From Chamaelirium japonicum (lineage: Eukaryota; Streptophyta; Magnoliopsida; Liliales; Melanthiaceae), in contig OX393550.1 of assembly GCA_947650365.1 (NCBI GenBank), forward strand, positions 116,490,237 through 116,554,236: DNA of 64,000 nucleotides, in the 5' to 3' direction. The notes below the pieces were generated by a model. The model searched no databases. It saw nothing but the letters and a program-made list of their open reading frames with translations, and had not been told where the DNA came from. The position numbers were made by a program, and so were the translations under genes. This document shows positions 11,908-24,294 of this stretch, piece after piece. How positions within the stretch are numbered: the first letter of the stretch is position 1; the number at the start of each line of letters is the position of its first letter.

Positions 11908-12471
11908 CTACTTGCTTGTTCGGACTGAATTAGGGTTTTGATCCTCAAACTTCTGATTTTAGCCCAAAATCTGTGAGGTTTATATGATGTTTCTGCTGCA
12001 GTTTCAGTCCCTACTTATTTGTTATGATTGAATTAGGTTTTTAATCGTCAAACCCCTAATTTGAGCCCAAATTTGTAGGGTTTATATGATATTTATGTTG
12101 TATTTTCAGTCGCTACTTGTTTGTTCGGATTGAATTAGACTTTTGATCCTCAAAATCCTGATTTTAGCCCAAAATCTGTGGGGTTTATATGATGTTTCTG
12201 CTGCAGTTTCAGTCCCTACTTATTTGTTAGGATTGAATTAGGGTTTTAATCCTCAAACCCCTTATTTAAGTCCAAATTTGTGGGGTTTTATGATGTTTCT
12301 GCTATATTTTCAATCGCTACTTGTTCTTTCGGATTGAATTAAGGTTTTGATTCTGAAAACCCTGATTTTAGCCCAAAATCTGTGGGATTTATATGATGTT
12401 TCTACTACAGTTTTCAGTGCCTACTTATTTGTTAGGATTGAATTAGGGTTTTGATCATCAAATTCCTGATT
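11908..12471. repeat. 103-bp tandem array with alternating subtypes
   Basis: About 5.5 units begin at 11908, 12011, 12113, 12216, 12317 and 12421 (unit lengths 101-104 bp), each starting CTACTT. Odd units read CTACTTG and carry TTTTAGCCCAAAATCTG. Even units read CTACTTATTTGTTA and carry a variant of the same block (TTTGAGCCCAAATTTG in unit 2). Odd units resemble odd and even resemble even, so the effective period is a dimer of about 205 bp. The array is non-coding and includes telomere-like AGGGTTT phrases. Confidence 0.85.
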
Positions 12472-12803
12472 TCTGAATATTTTTTTTTCAACAATGGACA
12501 AGCATAGAATGAAGCATTATCAGAAAGAAAATACAAAGATGACTAAAGGACAACTTAAGTCCGAAAAAAATTGACTAAATAGGGAGTGGAAGGATAAAGA
12601 TCTGGATCGACACTCTACAATGCAAGAGTGAACACGAGTCAAATTTAATAAAATAAAGCATGTAAATTGTTAGAATTATGAAGAGATGTTGATAAAAGAA
12701 AATAAAAATTACAGCAAATGATCATAATGGATTATATAAGAACCATATCAAGAATCTATGTCAAGGAGAGAAAATAACATGTACATGCCAATCTTGTATA
12801 TTG
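12472..12803. other. Intergenic, no feature
   Basis: AT-rich sequence between the tandem array and the first solo LTR. It is A-rich on the plus strand. No gene or repeat is recognised. It is the pre-insertion flank of the LTR at 12809. Confidence 0.4.
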
Positions 12804-13460
12804 AAAAGTGTTGGGATGGAATCGGAGGCGCAGCGAAAGTTCGATCTGATCCCGGGGATCGAGTCGGTGTGCGATACGTTAAAATTTTTATCCGAATACA
12901 ATTTATACATGCAATATGTGTAGCGAAATCGGAAAACGAACCCCTATAGTCTCCTACTGAATCTAACATAATAGCTATTATGCATGCGAGGCTATAGATC
13001 TTGGCTCTTAGATAGTTTATACCTCTGTGCGGGATTTAGCACCGCGATGTCAATATTCGGATTTGATGAAGTCAGAAGTATCCACGAGCTTGAGTGATGG
13101 TTCTCCTCAAGTTCACCCAATCTCGCAATCGGGTCAGATCCTAGCACTCCAATCTATGAGTGCCTCAGAGTGCTAGCCCTCTAATATTCTAGATCTCACA
13201 AACCTCAAGTGAAATAGAAGAAAAATGAGTGAGAGAGATAGTAAGAGACTTCTCGGTTTCTCAGGAAAAAAAAAACCAAGAGCCTTCAACCAGAAAGAAC
13301 GTGAGAACTGATGATAGAGTGGGTGGTTAGTTAGGCCTATTTCTTAGGACCTCATATTCTCTAAGGGGGGAGGGGACGGTTTTTCTCATGAAAACCATGA
13401 GGGGGGACCTCGGGAATCATGCCCCCCTCATTTTTTGTCGATCCCCTTCAATCCCTAACC

Positions 13461-13462
<2 letters not shown>

Positions 13463-13504
<42 letters not shown>
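13463..13504. repeat. (CT)n microsatellite
   Basis: About 21 uninterrupted CT units inside the 2.4-kb solo LTR. Confidence 0.95.
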
Positions 13505-13509
<5 letters not shown>

Positions 13510-13535
13510 ACCTTATAACCACTCGGGATTCCCTG

Positions 13536-13830
13536 CCTTATCTCATCCCTAAAATCAAGGGGGAGGGATATTTGAATATTCAAATATTCCTCATCCCTTG
13601 ATTAAAGGGATGACGGCACCATGCACAAACCCTAATAGGATGGTCGGCCTATCAGGGCATGCGGGATATTTTGATATGATTCCCAACCTTATCTCATCCC
13701 TAAAATCAAGGGAGAGTGACATTTGAATATTCAAATATTCATCATCCATTGATTAAAGGGATAACAACACTATGCACAAACCCTAATAGGGTGGCCGGCC
13801 TATTAGGGCATGCAGTATATTTTGATATGA
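13536..13830. repeat. Tandem duplication of about 147 bp inside the solo LTR
   Basis: Two adjacent copies share CCTTATCTCATCCCTAAAATC, the palindrome TTTGAATATTCAAATATTC, the phrase ATGCACAAACCCTAATAGG and GGGCATGC..ATATTTTGATATGA. They differ at scattered positions. The copia element inserted about 20 bp beyond the second copy. Confidence 0.85.
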
Positions 13831-13852
13831 CCAAAATACCCCCCATGCACCT

Positions 13853-14015
13853 TGTTGAGATAACATGTATAGGTGTGTGGTATGTGTAGAGAGTGCATAT
13901 TGGGAGAGAAGTGTGTGAGTATATCTGACTTGCATAGCAAGTCAGATTGTATCTATTTATATCCTTGAGCCTTAGAGCTAAATAATCATCTTTTATTCTT
14001 CTCCCAATCTTATTA
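13853..14015 (+). repeat. Copia 5' LTR
   Basis: 163 bp, same length as the 3' LTR at 20843-21005. It starts TGTTGAGATAAC and ends CTTATTA; the canonical CA end appears to have mutated to TA. Confidence 0.92.
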
Positions 14016-14027
14016 TGGTATCAGAGC
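14016..14027 (+). promoter_or_regulatory. Copia primer-binding site
   Basis: TGGTATCAGAGC, complementary to the 3' end of initiator methionine tRNA, abuts the 5' LTR with no spacer. It fixes the element's orientation as plus. Confidence 0.9.
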
Positions 14028-14803
14028 ATGGACCCTACCCCTAGCCCTAGCCGCCAGCCCGTGCTTCCTTTTTTTTTTTCCCTTCTTTCTTTCTACAATT
14101 TGGATCGCATGCCCTAGACACCGGCTCTCTCTTCCCCTCTGCGATCTGAGATCGCGTGCAGCCCACTGGAAGCCGGCCCTCGTCTGCGTCCAGACCCGAC
14201 GCCGGCCCCGGCCCCTCCCTGCGTCCAGCTCAACGCCACCGTAGGTCCTCCTCTTCGTCCAGACCCGCCGTCGGCCCTCCTCTGCATCCAACCCGATGCC
14301 AGACCTGGCCTGTAACACCCCGATATTTTACGGATTAATTCAACCCGTATAATACTGGGGTGTTAGGAATAAAAACTTGATATAGATTAATTCCATCAAT
14401 TATGGAATTCAACTGAGCCACTTTATTCAATAACATAAGTGTTTGATACATCTCTTGAATAATAAACAGTCTAAGACTTAATTTAAACATCCACGCTTCA
14501 TATTTCTCCTCCAGCATCCTCGTAGTATGGTTTGTAGAAGGGGTCTTCAATTCCCTCCGGATCATCCTCTATTCGTGCTTCCTCTACTCCTTGTCCTATA
14601 GGATCAGTCTCTGTAGAGTTTATAACACCTGTAGGGGGGTGAGTCCAAACCACTGACTCACCTAATGACTTAGTTTATTTCATGCTAAAACATATGTATT
14701 GAAAAGCAGTGAACATGACTATGAAATGTAAACAATAAAACATTAATCACCCGATTCCCTTTTTGGTCCTCCGCTAGGGTAGGAATCTCAAGCATTATCC
14801 GGG

Positions 14804-15003
14804 TACTTTTTGTCCGCAACAAGGCTAGCCCCACACCTAGGTTCTTTTAGTCCTCAGACTAGGCTAGCCCCACACCTAGGTAACTTTTTGGCCTCTGCCA
14901 GGGCTAGACCCACACCCAGGAAACTTTTTGGCCTCAGCCAGGGCTAGTCCCACACCCATAAAACTTTTTGGCCTCAGCCAGGGCTAGCCCCACACCCGAA
15001 TAA
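14804..15003. repeat. 40-bp tandem array in the nested solo LTR
   Basis: Five copies of a unit of about 40 bp containing ACTTTTTGGCCTCAGCCAGG and GCTAGCCCCACACC. The last three copies are the most alike, so expansion was probably recent at that end. Confidence 0.85.
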
Positions 15004-15734
15004 GTGATTACGTATTTCAAAATTTACCACTCCATAGCAATCTACCAACATTCTATAGCATATACTTAGCATGAACAAACTTAGTTTAAATCCCCTACCT
15101 GAAGTGTCGTAGAATCTTTTTCTTGATGAAGATGCCTTCGCAAGCTCACGACCTGAAATATATATTTTTATCTTTTGTTAGTTTTACAAGGATCAGACGG
15201 ACTCAAATCCCGATGTGGATTTCTTAGATTTTAAACCAATGTATTTAATGCATTTTATCTTATAGGGGTATTTTGGTTATTATTAAAATATTTTGAATTT
15301 ATACCTATATTGTGGGGGTTTTCATTCTGAAATCGTGGCCGCAGACGGAATTCGATTCCAAGTTCAAATAAAAAGGTTATGACCATTTTACCTTAGGGGT
15401 AAAATGATAATTTTATTTTTTAATTGTCGGTTATGGTATTTTATGATTTCAGTAGGTGTATTTTGTCATTACGAGTCTAACGCCACTGACGGAACTCAAT
15501 TCAGAGTCCGTATGGATAAGATAAGGTCAATACAGTTTACTTTGATAATCTATATATTTATTACTAGGTGTTTTTAAACATAAAGTGTAGAACGTTCTAT
15601 TGGTTAGGGTGAGCCTTCTTAGGTTATTGTTTAAAGAGGTCATGGGTTCTATTCAAACTAATTTTCTTTTTATTCATGTTTGCACCTATTACATAACGGA
15701 TTAATAGGTTTAAATTTCATACCCGACCCGACAA

Positions 15735-15985
15735 CCCGGGGTGGTGGGAGCGGTGGTTGCCCGGCGGCGGCGGCGGCCGGAGGTGGCGGTGGACGGCGGC
15801 GCCGGAGGTGGTGGTGACGGCGGCGGCCAGAGGTGGCGGTGGCCGGCTGCGGCTGGAGGTGGCGGCGGCCGGCGACCGGAGGTGGAGGCGGCGCCGGAGG
15901 TGGTGGCCGGTGGTGTTTGCCGGCCGGAGGTGGTGGCGGCGCAGGTGGTGGTGGGCGATGGTGGTGGTCGGCCGGAGGTGGGGCT
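15735..15985. repeat. GGN/CGG-rich low-complexity block
   Basis: Runs of GGTGG, CGGCGG and GCCGG motifs lie within the solo LTR. They generate open frames in several phases encoding Gly/Arg/Trp or His/Pro-rich peptides, which are compositional artefacts. A run of about 13 G follows at 16007-16020. The block has G-quadruplex potential on the plus strand. Confidence 0.75.
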
Positions 15986-16579
15986 TATGTGAAAAATCTG
16001 TTGAAGGGGGGGGGGGGGGGTTATATAGGCCTTCTGGGAATATCAAGAGTCCCAAGGTCTTTATTGCAAAACGGCCGCATTAACGGATTTTTGGTTAGAG
16101 GAAACCGGTTTAAAATTCTTTTAAATGGATCTCGGGTTCACACAAAAGTTTATATATATATTTTGATCGTTTCGATGAGACGAACGCAATGGTGCCGTCC
16201 GATTTTTATTTTGAATTTATTATAAAAATTTCTTGTAATGACCTTTAATTTATTTTGGGATGTTACATGGCCCCTTCCCTGCGTCCAACCCGACATCGCA
16301 CCGCCAGCCTCTCCTTTGTGCACATCCGGACCGACGTCGTCGGCTCCTCTGCGACCCGTGCAACCCGACGTCAGTCAGCCCTCCTCTCCTCCACGTCCAG
16401 TCAACGATCGCAACGCCAGACCTCTGCGCCTCTAGCCCGACGATGGCCCAGCCCCTCCCCTGCATGCAGCCCCAGCCTGCTAGCCCTCCGCGTGCAAACG
16501 CCAGCCCACCAGATCTCTGCCGAGTGAAGCCCACCGAACCTAGACGTCGCAACCTTCTCAATATACTCGCTTCCGCATT

Positions 16580-17962
16580 ATGGCTTCATTCATTGAAGAC
16601 CGTATCTTCAGGAAACGTCTTTCCACACACATCAATCTTCTCATCTCAAGCCAGAAGGATTGGACTCCATGGTCGGTCTCAATCAGGAATGAGCTAGAGG
16701 GCTAATTCCTCTACCGTCACCTCTTCCATATGGTGGTACCCTCAGAGGACTTCGACGCCCTCTACAAGCCCGGGACTCCGGCTTCGTCCATCAAGAATGC
16801 TGACGTCACTACAATAGAGCTCGCCGCGACATCGGCGACTCCTCCCTCCGCTGACAATATTCAGCGTGTTACCACACGTTGGGCCTTTGAGGATGCGCAT
16901 GTCAAGGCCTTCCTTGTTGCCTCGGTGGACACCTCTCTACACAGTGCCCTCGTCGCCCTTCCAGGTGCCTGCGCCATCTGGACGCACCTTTGTGGCCTCT
17001 TTGTCCAGTCGTACGGTGCACGTGAGGCCCACCTCCTGCATGAGATGGTGACAGCTCAATAGGGTACCCTGCGAATAGAGGTGTACTACACCCATATGGG
17101 AACCCTATGGCAGGAGCTCGAGCAGATGGAGCCCGGACCTAATGCCTCAGCATTGGAGGTCCAGTTGTTCCGAGAACGTCGGAAGGTGCACTTCCTCCTC
17201 ACCGGACTAGCGCCGACTCTTCAGCCTCTAGTCGGGCAGCTGCTATACCGAACCCCCTTTTCTCGGCTTACCGAGGTTGTTGCTGCGCTTCTCTCCGAGC
17301 AGTCCCATTTAGCGAGCACCATACCAGCCCCTTCTACTTCATCTGCTCCTACCGGTCACGAAGGGGTTCTGGCCACCGCACCTAGTCCCTCTGCTCCAGT
17401 ATCGACACCACCACCGGCTTTTCCTCCTCGCTCTGGTGGGCGCTCTCGCAGGTGACCAGCTGGTCGTGGCACTCCACCCATCTGTGCTTACTGTTACAAG
17501 CTGCTCGTGGCACTCCACACAACTCGTGCCGCATTGGTTGAGCCTTTCTCATCGGCAGATCTCGTTTGACATCAGTATCAGATATTCCAGCAGTTCCAGC
17601 AGCACCAGTTGAGCTCCAGCGCCTCCTCCTCCTCGTCCGCCCCGCCTACTGCCTACTCGACCAACTATGGTATTCCCTTTCCCTGGGTCCTAGACTTAAG
17701 GGCCTCTCAGCACCTTACACATGACCTTTCTATTCTTACTGACCTTCGTCCCGCCACCATCCCCCCCCTTCACACTACAAATGAATCTCATCTTTCCATC
17801 TCCCAGTGTGGATCCATCTCACCATCCTCTAACACATCCGGTTGTCTCACTCTCCCTACTGTTTACCACTCCCCTGACCTATGCATGAATCTTATTTTTG
17901 TTTCTTCCATTTGTGACTCTGGCCTGACAGTTTCTTTCTCTGCCTCTGGTTGTGTTGTGTAG
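16580..17962 (+). pseudogene. Copia GAG and protease remnant
   Basis: From the ATG at 16580 one frame runs through 17962, broken only by stop codons (near 16703, at 17060 and near 17453). The GAG part has WTPWSVSIRNEL and, further on, AIWTHLCGLF and REAHLLHEM, typical of plant copia GAG. The zinc knuckle is barely recognisable (CAYC near 17490). The protease shows WVLDLRASQHLTHD, where the catalytic D-S/T-G triad has become D-L-R, so it is dead. The element is clearly non-functional. Confidence 0.8.
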
Positions 17963-17971
17963 GATCTTCGC

Positions 17972-19367
17972 TTGGGCTGGACAATTGGAATCGGTTGTAG
18001 AGTAGGTGGACTCTTCCACTTAGACTTTCTTCATATGCCTCCCTCCCCCAGCAGCTTCTGTGGTGTTAGTTCATCTGTTGCCGACCTATGGCACAAACGG
18101 TTAGGTCATGTGTCCGAGCAACGACTTAAATTCTCTTTTCAGTCTGGGGTTTTAGGTCATGCTCCCTTCTCTTCTCTTTCCCCTTGTACAGGTTGTAAGC
18201 TTACTAAGCTCCAACCTCTCCTTTTAGTCTTAGTAGATCTTAGTCTGTCGCTCCGTCTGAGCTTGTTCACTCGGACATTTGGGGGCCTTCACCCATGCCA
18301 TCAATGAAAGGGTACCTTTATTATATTTCTTTTACTGATGACTTTTCTCGTTACACTTGGGTTTATTTGCTTCGCATGCAGTCTAAAATTTTCTCTGTCT
18401 ACACTGCTTTTACTAACATATTCAGACCCAATTTAATGCTCGGATCAAGACCTTCAGGTCTGACAGTGCTCGTGAGTTCCTTTCTACTGATATGCGGTCT
18501 CTCCTACAATCACACGGTACTCTTTTCAGCAGTCTTGTCCACATACTCATCAGCAGAACAGTGTTTCTGAGCGCAAACACCGTCATTTTCTTAAGACGAC
18601 ACGTTCTCTTCTTCTCTCCTCTTTTGTACCTCACTCTTTCTAGGCAAAGGCGATCGTTACCTCTATAAATTTAATTAATATCACCCCCTCCGTTGTTTCA
18701 TCTGGTTCATCTCCTCATGAGCGTCTTTTCTCATCACCTCCTTCCTAAGACATGCTCCGTGTCTTTGGATGTACTTGCTTTGTGTTATTGCCTCCTCATG
18801 AACGCAACAAACTGTCTCCCACAGCAGCTAAGTGTGTTCTCCTAGGCCTAAGTACCGAGCATAAGGGTTATCATTGCTATGACCCTGTTGCTCATCGTCT
18901 TCGTCTCGCTCGACATGTCTCCTTCTTTGAAGACGTTTCTTTCTACTCTCCCTCTTTTCAGGACCTTCGGTTTCTCTCCCTCGTGTCTCCCCGTGTCCCG
19001 TCTCCGCCAGTAACGTCCACTTATGTTGCCCCTCCTCCTGTCAGATCTTCCCAGCTCAGCCCCTATGTTTCTCCTCCCGTAGAAACCTATTGGCTCGACC
19101 CTCATCACCCCCTCCGTGTCTCTCCTTGAGGTTCCTCCTGAGTCTATGGCTTCCCCTGTATCTCCTCCCTTACCTCCGCCTCAGACTCCTCCTGTGTCTC
19201 CTCCTCCGGTTCTGCCGCCTCCGACTGAGGATCCTGTACCAGCTCCTGAGCATCGCTACCATCTGCGTGAGCATCGCCAGCCTAACCGTTTAAATCTGTT
19301 TGGTGTTGTCCGCTCTTATGCTCCCTCCTACCAGGTTTTTCTTACACTCTTTACACCACCCCTTTAG
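17972..19367 (+). pseudogene. Copia integrase remnant
   Basis: The GAG-pre-integrase motif LWHKRLGHVSEQRL lies near 18090. The integrase core begins YISFTDDFSRYTWVYLL near 18320, and the C-terminal part is FGCTCFVLLPPHERNKLSP with VLLGLSTEHKGYHCYDP near 18770-18890. At least three frame changes and several stops separate these pieces. A proline-rich linker (about 18990-19260) leads to the reverse transcriptase, as is usual in copia. Confidence 0.8.
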
Positions 19368-19379
19368 ATCCCCGCTCCT

Positions 19380-20290
19380 ATCAAGAGGCTGTTTAGTACC
19401 AGAGTGCAGAAAGCGATGGCCGAGGAGCTTCAGGCTTTTGCTTAGACTGGAACTTGGTCTGTGGTCCCTTTTCCTGCTAGAATTGAGCATGTTAGCTATA
19501 AATGGGTCTACAAGGTCAAGCACCGACCGGATGGATCTATCAAGCTTCACAAAGCCCGATTTGTTGCTCAAGGTTTCTCTCATGAAGCCGAGATCGACTA
19601 TGATGAGACATTTGTTACGGTGGCTTAGATGACCACAGTTCGCACTCTACTTGTCATGGCACCCTTTTTGAGGTTGTTTACATGCAGCCACCACCTGGTT
19701 ACTCCATGCCTCCTCAACATGTCTGTCTTCTTCACCGAGCGGCCTATGGCCTCAAGCAAACCCCTTGAGTTTGGTTCAAGTGTTTTCGCAGTGCTGTTCA
19801 CCAGATTGTTTTCTTGGAGAGCTTCCAGGACCACTCTCTGTTTGTGCAATCCTCACCGCAAGGGTGGGTTCTCCTTCTTCTCTATGTTGACGACATGATC
19901 ATCACAGGCGATGATGTGGCTAGTGTGGCATCGCTCAAAGCTCACCTACAGCGGTAATTTCAGATGAAGGATTTGGGCCGTCTCCGTTATTTTCTTGGCC
20001 TAGAAACAACACAGAGTCAAGACGGCATCCTCATCTCTCAGCAGTGCTACATTGCAAACATCATAGCTCGAGCTGTACTTGTGGATCAGAAGGTTACAGA
20101 TACACATGAGGAGCTTAATGTTAAGCTTCGGCCCACAGACGGGGAGCCTCTTATCGATGCTACACGATATAGGCAAATAGTAGGACAACTTGTCTACTTG
20201 TGTATCACCAGACTTGACATCACTCATGCTGTAAGCATTGTAGTCAGTTCGTCTAGGCCCCTCGCTCAGTTCACTATGCTGCCTTTTTAA
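19380..20290 (+). pseudogene. Copia reverse transcriptase remnant
   Basis: Recognisable blocks are KWVYKVKHRPDGSIKLHKAR (about 19500), ARFVAQGF, and the catalytic YVDDMIITGDD (about 19884-19916), then FQMKDLGRLRYFLGLE at 19961 onward. The frame changes between 19630 and 19900 and a stop precedes FQMKDLG. The YVDD box itself is intact. Confidence 0.85.
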
Positions 20291-20784
20291 GGATCCTTCG
20301 GTACCTACGAGGCACCATTACTCGATCTCTTCTCATGCCAACAGATTCCTCTCTGGTTCTTCAGGCCTTCTCCGATGCTGATTAGGCAAGCGACCCTACT
20401 ACTCGACACTCCACTACTGGTTTCTATCTCTTTATTGGTGAATCTGTTATCCCCTTGCGCAGCAAAAAGCAGGATGTTGTCTCTCTTTCCAGCACAGAGT
20501 CCGACTATCATGCCATGACTTCAACCACCAAAGAGATCGTCCATGTCAGACGCCTTCTTTCAGACTTTGGGGTTGAAGTATCCTCACCTAGTGCCCTCTG
20601 TTGTGACAATAAGAGTGTCATTCAGGTCGCCTACAATCCGGTCTTTCATGAGCGAACGAAGCACATCAAGATCGACTGCCACATCACACGAGAGCACTAC
20701 GAGGCCGGGACCATCTCCCTACCACATGTTTCTTCTGCTGAGCAGATCATGGACTTCTTCATAAAATCTCACTCCACTCAGTGA
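20291..20784 (+). pseudogene. Copia RNase H remnant
   Basis: The sequence continues as RILRYLRGT, then AFSDAD followed by a stop, and from 20455 an open stretch with VVSLSSTESDYHAM, LCCDNKSVIQVAYNPVFHERTKHI and a C-terminal MDFFIKS. These are the standard copia RNase H blocks. The purine tract TTTGAGGGGGGC follows at 20831. Confidence 0.85.
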
Positions 20785-20830
20785 TTCCAATTTTTTATTA
20801 ACAAAGTCACTCTGTTTGACCCATCGTGAG

Positions 20831-21005
20831 TTTGAGGGGGGCTGTTGAGATATCATGTATAGGTGTGCGGCGTGTACAAAGAGTGCATATTAGAAGAAAA
20901 GTGTGTGATTATATTTGACTTTCACAGCAAGTCAGATTTTATCTATTTATATCCTTGAGCCTTATAGTTGAATAATCATCATTTATTTTTCTCCCAATCT
21001 TATCA
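20831..21005 (+). repeat. Copia polypurine tract and 3' LTR
   Basis: The polypurine tract TTTGAGGGGGGC is at 20831-20842. The 3' LTR (20843-21005, 163 bp) ends with the canonical CTTATCA followed by TSD CACCT. Confidence 0.9.
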
Positions 21006-22373
21006 CACCTAATAGCTGATCACCTAATTAGGGAGCGTGCATGGTCCGTTTATCATGCACGATAATGCACCCTAACAATTAGGGCACTTATCCACACTAC
21101 GTCATCACACTGTGGGTTGATAAATAGTGATTTTACTATTTATTAGGGTGCCCTCAGTAAAACATAGGGTGCCCCTAAGTAAAAGTCATTAAACGATCAT
21201 CTCGCGTTCTAATGCGAATACGCACACACAGAACTGACCCTATGCGATGTTAAGGCGAGGTCGCACGTCCATACACCACTCTAGGGTTGCCCCCCAGTGA
21301 ACGCACTCAGCCTTGCGCACCTTCCATGCTCTAGTGCGACGCACTTGTGGAACGCAGGGTGGTTATGATATCTTTTCTTCAACTCTACTTATGTCGTGAG
21401 ACTAGAAGAAAGTAAAAGTCTGACATGATTGTGGATAGGGTAGAACCTTCAGGGACTAGGGTTCATGGCTTCCAACTGGGCCTCGATCGACACACTATGC
21501 AAGTGTCTTTGTCAATCCTCTGGGTCCCGATTAACCTGCGTGGCCACCCAGATTACGACTCAGGCTGCACTCCAATCCTCTTAGACTTATCACACTCTCT
21601 CGCATACCTCTGCTCTTCGCTTAGTATTGGTACTGCGATGTCCCTCCACTCAGTGTCATGTGTCAACTCGAGCGGTGGAGAGCACCGTCAGACTCGAGTG
21701 ACTATCTGACTAGGTTCCTTCCAGGTTGATCATCACAACGCACCTCCGGTCGCTTTGGCCAAGTAACCGGATCCGATCAATAGCTCAACTACTGACCACC
21801 AGGTCTAGGTCTAGTATGGTGTATATAAGACCAAGGAACGCACCTCCCGATAGGGATGTCGATGACCTATAGGAGTGGCATGCCGATACAACGCCAGCCC
21901 GGTAACCCAGCGTACTGTGGTCGTGATTAGATCCCTCACATGTTGGTGAATCAAAGTTACCCGCAACTGGTTAGTCCACCGGTCACGGTTTCTCAGGATT
22001 TAGGACCGATTATCCAAACCAGAAACACGACTATATGCACCGGTGTCTGCTCACTAATCTGTGCATCGTGTTGGTTCAGTTCGGCCACAGACACTGTGCC
22101 TGGCAATGATCATGGTGAAAAACCCCATGCTTTGTCATTCCAACAGCTTACCCTGATAGGGCGACCAATCCTAATCAGAGTTACGAACTATTTAGGCTCA
22201 TAGGACCAATCCACCGAGTCTCCCACTCAGATGGACTACTACGTAGCCATGGCTCCTTAAAGTCCTATACACAAAACACGTACAAATATACGCACCATTA
22301 AGTAAAATATCAACCAATTTATTAATCAACCAAGTTTTTACATATTGTAGACCACAACTCATATAACAAAAAG

Positions 22374-22496
22374 AACATGTACTTTGAGAATTAATAAAAA
22401 TAAACCAGAGGTATGTTCAATATTTAAAAAAAAATAGAGGATCAATCTCAATAGTATTGAACGGATGTTGAAAAAGAGAGAGAGAGAGAGAGAGTG
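22374..22496. other. Host gap between two LTR elements
   Basis: AT-rich sequence ending in a (GA) run at about 22475-22494. Phrases such as AGAGGATCAATC and GAACGGATGTTGAAAAA recur at 40765-40870, just right of the next element, which shows both flanks belong to one original locus with local repeats. Confidence 0.6.
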
Positions 22497-24294
22497 TGTC
22501 ACACCCCAGAAATCCGGAACCGATCCCTGGGGTATGAATTGAGAAAAACCAAGGGATTTAGGGTTTTGTCAACTGTCTACTCTAGCTAGGGTTCCTCACA
22601 GGGCTTCTACTCTCTCAATGAATATTTTTAAAACTGACTTTTTACGAAAATATTTTTATTTTGAAAGAAAATATGAAGATACAGTTTCATCGACAGGGAG
22701 ATGATCACGCTCGACCCTCAACCGGGCTATCCTTTCAGTATGTGCGGCCCGCCAGTGCCCCACATGCTGACAGAAGTCCCTAAAAAGGGAGCACGAGGCT
22801 CAAGCCTCTAGCGGCGAGCCGAGCAGCCTCGCTCGCTCTCTAGCACTCAGGCACTGGTTCACTTATCCTATCTAATGGGCTAGTCAATTTGGTCACTTTA
22901 TGCTTTATATTTTATTGTGAGCAGAGACCTACCCAAAGAGAACACAGCTGTATCATTGCCACTAATAGCATACGCTGAGTCAAACCTAGTCGATTAGAAT
23001 ACCAGAAAGAAAGTGACTACTACAAGACCTACTGTAATCTAAGACTCCACCGTCGTCCTAACTCCGACGCTGGCCTCGCTGCTGCGGCTACCCCTGAGTC
23101 TCCGAACCTGCAGAAGAGCCTACTCGTGGGAATGAGTAGCCCCCAAAATGAATTGGGAGATTAGCCAAATAAATGGCTAGTGACAAGCTAACTGCCTAGG
23201 TAATTAATGACGCTCACATTTTATTAACAATTTACTGATTGACCTAATTGTCCAACTATATTCTCAATCACGCCCTAAGTGTTCATGCATTTTCTACATT
23301 TGCATACAATTCCTACTGTCACTAGGTTATCGAGAGTACCATTTTACAGTTAATAAAATTAAGCACACACAATGCGAATCCCAGATATTTTGTTCATCCT
23401 GCCCCCGGTCGGGCATTACTATAGGGCCTTTTATTTCGATGTAGAGGGCCAACTCTCACGCCGCGCATACTCCGACACCATGCGCAAAGTCACCCATATG
23501 ATCATAAGGGGTTTCCCGTCTTTCACGGTGGAGCTCTATCGCCCAACTTGCTTTCCTTGGGGGCTTCAACTACCCCGGGACAGGATTGCTAGGCCAATTC
23601 CTCTTCGAGGGCACCACCCATTGGCTTTACCATAACTCCTGCCTGTGACCCCCTGACCTACTAATCTTCGGCTGTGCGCGCAGGGTGGTTCACGGCCCTT
23701 GCACGCACGGGGTCCAAATCTTTCACAGGATAGAATATCACACAATTTATAATAATAAAGTGATTTTGATGTTTTACCCCGGGATTCGCATCGCGCTCAT
23801 AACCCATGCATCATAATAAATTTACTCTCGCCCGTACTCCCGTGTGCCCGGTTCTCTACACCCCATCCAGGAGAGTGGGCCCGATAATTATTCTTTTATT
23901 ATTAATTCTTAATATTAAGGGGATTCCTACTTACGGTGTCCAAGTAATCAGAAGATTTATTATTAAATTATATTATTAAGCATGCGTCGCCGGACTCACG
24001 ACTCCGCATACAAGGCGAGGTCCACTCGACCACATGCGACGATGTCCGGCGGGACCCGCATGCAGCGTTATGGACACCTACCCTTAATTTATATAGTAGT
24101 ATAATTAATTATCTAAACAACGTGCAGTGTCACCTGGAAAGTGTGCTCGGGCTGATGCTGCTAAGCGCCCTCTGCTCCACCTCCGACTCGGTCCACGTGC
24201 TCACCAACTGCCAAACATACCAGCGGCCTATGGTCATTAAGTGCTACTTAAAATATTACCGGCTTAGGTCTGATAGGCCGAGCTGAGAATTTAT

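Larger units (their letters stand above)
14311..16267. mobile_element. Solo LTR (1957 bp) nested in the copia leader
   Basis: It begins TGTAACACCCCGATA, ends GGGATGTTACA, and is flanked by a perfect TSD TGGCC (14306-14310 and 16268-16272). The inverted ends (TGTAACA..) resemble plant Ty3-type LTRs. It has no coding domains, primer site or second LTR, so it is a solo LTR. Inside are a 40-bp array (14804-15003) and a GGN-rich block (15735-15985). Removing it restores a continuous copia leader. Confidence 0.85.
13853..21005 (+). mobile_element. Degenerate full-length Ty1/copia retrotransposon
   Basis: The 163-bp LTRs (13853-14015 and 20843-21005) begin TGTTGAGATA. The right one ends CTTATCA and the left CTTATTA. 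A perfect 5-bp TSD CACCT flanks the element (13848-13852, 21006-21010). A primer-binding site TGGTATCAGAGC (initiator Met tRNA type) directly follows the left LTR and a purine tract precedes the right LTR. The order GAG, protease, integrase, reverse transcriptase, RNase H defines Ty1/copia. All domains carry stops and frameshifts. By eye about 21 of 163 LTR positions differ, so the insertion is old. A 1.96-kb solo LTR sits in its leader. Confidence 0.92.
12809..22368. mobile_element. Solo LTR (about 2.4 kb), split by a copia insertion
   Basis: The ends are TGTTGGG at 12809 and ATAACA at 22368, with an exact 5-bp TSD AAAAG (12804-12808 and 22369-22373). Removing the copia element and its extra TSD leaves about 2.4 kb with no coding frame, no primer-binding site and no second copy. 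This fits a solo LTR formed by recombination between the two LTRs of a lost element. The right half (21011-22368) is a long non-coding stretch with many short GC-rich phrases. Superfamily is unknown; the length favours Ty3-type. Orientation cannot be set. Confidence 0.75.

Noticed and set aside
15717..16225. Gly/Arg/Trp- or His/Pro-rich ORFs
   Set aside because: Composition artefact of a GGN-rich block inside a solo LTR; open in several frames at once.
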